From positions 1-7,126 of the forward strand of contig JAITKU010000218.1 in NCBI GenBank assembly GCA_031278255.1: DNA of 7,126 bases, written 5' to 3'. The notes below the pieces were generated by a model. That model worked only from the letters and a program-made list of their open reading frames with translations. It searched no databases and was not told the origin of the DNA. The position numbers and the translations under genes were made by a program. This document shows positions 6,503-7,126 of this stretch, piece after piece (within the stretch, counting starts at the first letter, position 1; every line of letters begins with the position of its first letter). This DNA comes from Eubacteriales Family XIII. Incertae Sedis bacterium. Its GTDB lineage: Bacteria; Bacillota; Clostridia; Peptostreptococcales; Anaerovoracaceae.

Positions 6503-6922
6503 TTACAGTCCCGCCCGTGGCTGCTCCGCCCAATTTGTCAGCGACAACCCGTCTATACCCTCGAAATGCTTTGTATTGTTCGTTACGAGCGTACAGCCGT
6601 TTACGAGGCAGAATGCCGCGATAAGTATGTCGGAATCCCCCATCGGTTTTCCCGTTCGGCAACTTACGGCATGTATACGCGCGGCTTGTTCCCAGGCCGA
6701 CAGGTTCATTTCACCGATTGAGTAAAGGGCGCAAATCCGCTCAAAAATCCTTTCCTTTGCAGGGCTTGCCTTACGCAAAAATCCGCGTCGAATTTCGTAA
6801 TAGGCTACCGGTGGGATCAACAAGGAATGTCCCTCAACCAACGACGCGCGAAGCGAAGCGGAAACGTGTTCATGGCCCTGTATGAAATACGAAAGGATGT
6901 TTGTATCGAGCGCATAGGTCAC
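6503..6922 (-). CDS. vapC: VapC-like PIN-domain ribonuclease (type II toxin)
   Basis: PIN-domain toxins are Mg-dependent endoribonucleases, often of tRNA or rRNA, normally neutralised by a VapB antitoxin encoded just upstream. The 139-residue protein is of normal length and has the expected acidic residues: D6 in YALDTNILSYF, E43 in YYEIRRGF, and D96 and D98 in GDSDILIAAF, followed by TLVTNNTKHFEGIDGL (111-126), the usual PIN C-terminal motif. The start is GTG at 6922, with GAGGTGA (6933-6927 on this strand) 4 nt upstream. In family operons the antitoxin commonly overlaps the toxin start. Here only a short possible antitoxin tail remains before the 103-bp repeat begins, so the toxin appears orphaned. 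It converges on sigB. It could still be active with an antitoxin encoded elsewhere, or silent for lack of a promoter; none is seen upstream. Confidence 0.88.
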   Translation of the reverse strand: MTYALDTNILSYFIQGHEHVSASLRASLVEGHSLLIPPVAYYEIRRGFLRKASPAKERIFERICALYSIGEMNLSAWEQAARIHAVSCRTGKPMGDSDILIAAFCLVNGCTLVTNNTKHFEGIDGLSLTNWAEQPRAGL

Positions 6923-6939
6923 AATGTCACCTCACGATT
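6919..6939 (-). pseudogene. Possible residual C-terminus of a vapB antitoxin gene
   Basis: On the minus strand the frame NREVTL-stop ends in TTGTGA, so its TGA overlaps the GTG start of vapC, the usual arrangement for vapB-vapC pairs. Going upstream, the frame enters the 103-bp repeat after about 6 codons and meets a TGA inside it. Six codons are too few for a homology call, so this rests on position and overlap. The alternative is that these bases are simply the vapC leader with its ribosome binding site. Confidence 0.35.
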
Positions 6940-7041
6940 GAACGCCGCCGCCCAATCCCCTGCCGAAAGGTTGGGACCACCGCTTCATACGACCGGCGTG
7001 GGCTTGCAATCCCCCGCCGGCTATGTTCTGCGGGGCGGCGG
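6939..7041 (-). repeat. GC-rich palindromic interspersed repeat, copy 2 (inverted)
   Basis: Reverse complement of the 169-270 unit, about 85% identical with a few short indels. The terminal complementarity is kept exactly: CCGCCGCCC at 6945-6953 and GGGCGGCGG at 7033-7041. The internal 10-base direct repeat has one change in this copy. Similarity stops sharply on the vapC side at 6939, next to the possible vapB remnant. On the other side it may continue: CCGTCC lies directly next to the unit here but 15 bases away in copy 1. Confidence 0.8.
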
Positions 7042-7048
7042 GGACGGT

Positions 7049-7080
7049 AAACTCCTAACCCGCTAAAGCGGGGGAGTTGT
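7049..7080 (+). mobile_element. Hairpin resembling an IS200/IS605-type end
   Basis: AACTCC (7050-7055) pairs with GGAGTT (7073-7078), and CCCGC (7059-7063) pairs with GCGGG (7068-7072) around a TAAA loop, leaving a 3-base TAA bulge on the 5' side. The frame AAAC...GGGGAGTTGTC resembles the left-edge hairpin context AAACC...GGGAGACTGAC in the same orientation. Subterminal imperfect hairpins of this kind mark ends of IS200/IS605 elements, and the bulged stem fits. No transposase is seen next to it, so this could be a remnant, a MITE end or an unrelated stem. Confidence 0.4.
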
Positions 7081-7097
7081 CGAGTGGCTCCTTCCAA

Positions 7098-7120
7098 CCG
7101 TTTGCAAAAGGCGCAAACGG
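7098..7120. repeat. Small inverted repeat at the window edge
   Basis: CCGTTTGC (7098-7105) and GCAAACGG (7113-7120) form a perfect 8-bp stem with a 7-nt loop. No T-run follows within the six bases left, so its nature cannot be judged. Confidence 0.4.
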
Positions 7121-7126
7121 GGATAC

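Overview
The window looks like a chromosomal segment of a fairly GC-rich Gram-positive bacterium, most likely a member of the Clostridia or a related Bacillota line. This rests on the adjacent gyrB-gyrA pair, the Gram-positive style GyrB C-terminus (KNLDI), and the RsbW/sigma-B type pair that follows. I cannot name the genus.

Layout. Positions 1-130 look like the 3' end of an IS200/IS605-type (TnpB) element: an open reading frame tail runs into a GC-rich hairpin. Positions 169-270 carry a GC-rich, palindromic, non-coding repeat. A good sigma-A promoter (316-344) and a leader of about 125 nt precede gyrB (478-2409), which is followed after 9 nt by gyrA (2419-4947). The next 216-nt gap holds a close match to a Bacillus-type sigma-B promoter (5018-5042) and a foldable leader. 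These lead into rsbW, an anti-sigma/serine kinase gene (5164-5574), and a sigma-B-like factor gene (5606-6364). Convergent to these, on the minus strand, is a VapC-like PIN-domain toxin gene (6922-6503). Immediately upstream of vapC lies a second copy of the 103-bp repeat, inverted relative to the first (6939-7041), then a hairpin resembling the one at the left edge (7049-7080) and a small hairpin at the window end.

How the parts work together. GyrB and GyrA form the heterotetramer that supercoils DNA. RsbW should hold the sigma-B-like factor inactive until an anti-anti-sigma factor releases it. No such rsbV/spoIIAA gene is present here. The sigma-B-type promoter in front of rsbW suggests that the sigma factor drives its own operon. 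The vapC gene seems to have lost its antitoxin: only the last few codons of a possible vapB remain, and they are joined directly to the repeat.

Most interesting points: the inverted repeat pair bracketing the gyrase-stress-sigma block, the repeat/vapB junction, the probable sigma-B autoregulatory promoter, and the unusual, cysteine-rich nucleotide pocket of RsbW. The core genes themselves are ordinary. I see no CRISPR array, tRNA, rRNA or clearly new multi-gene system.
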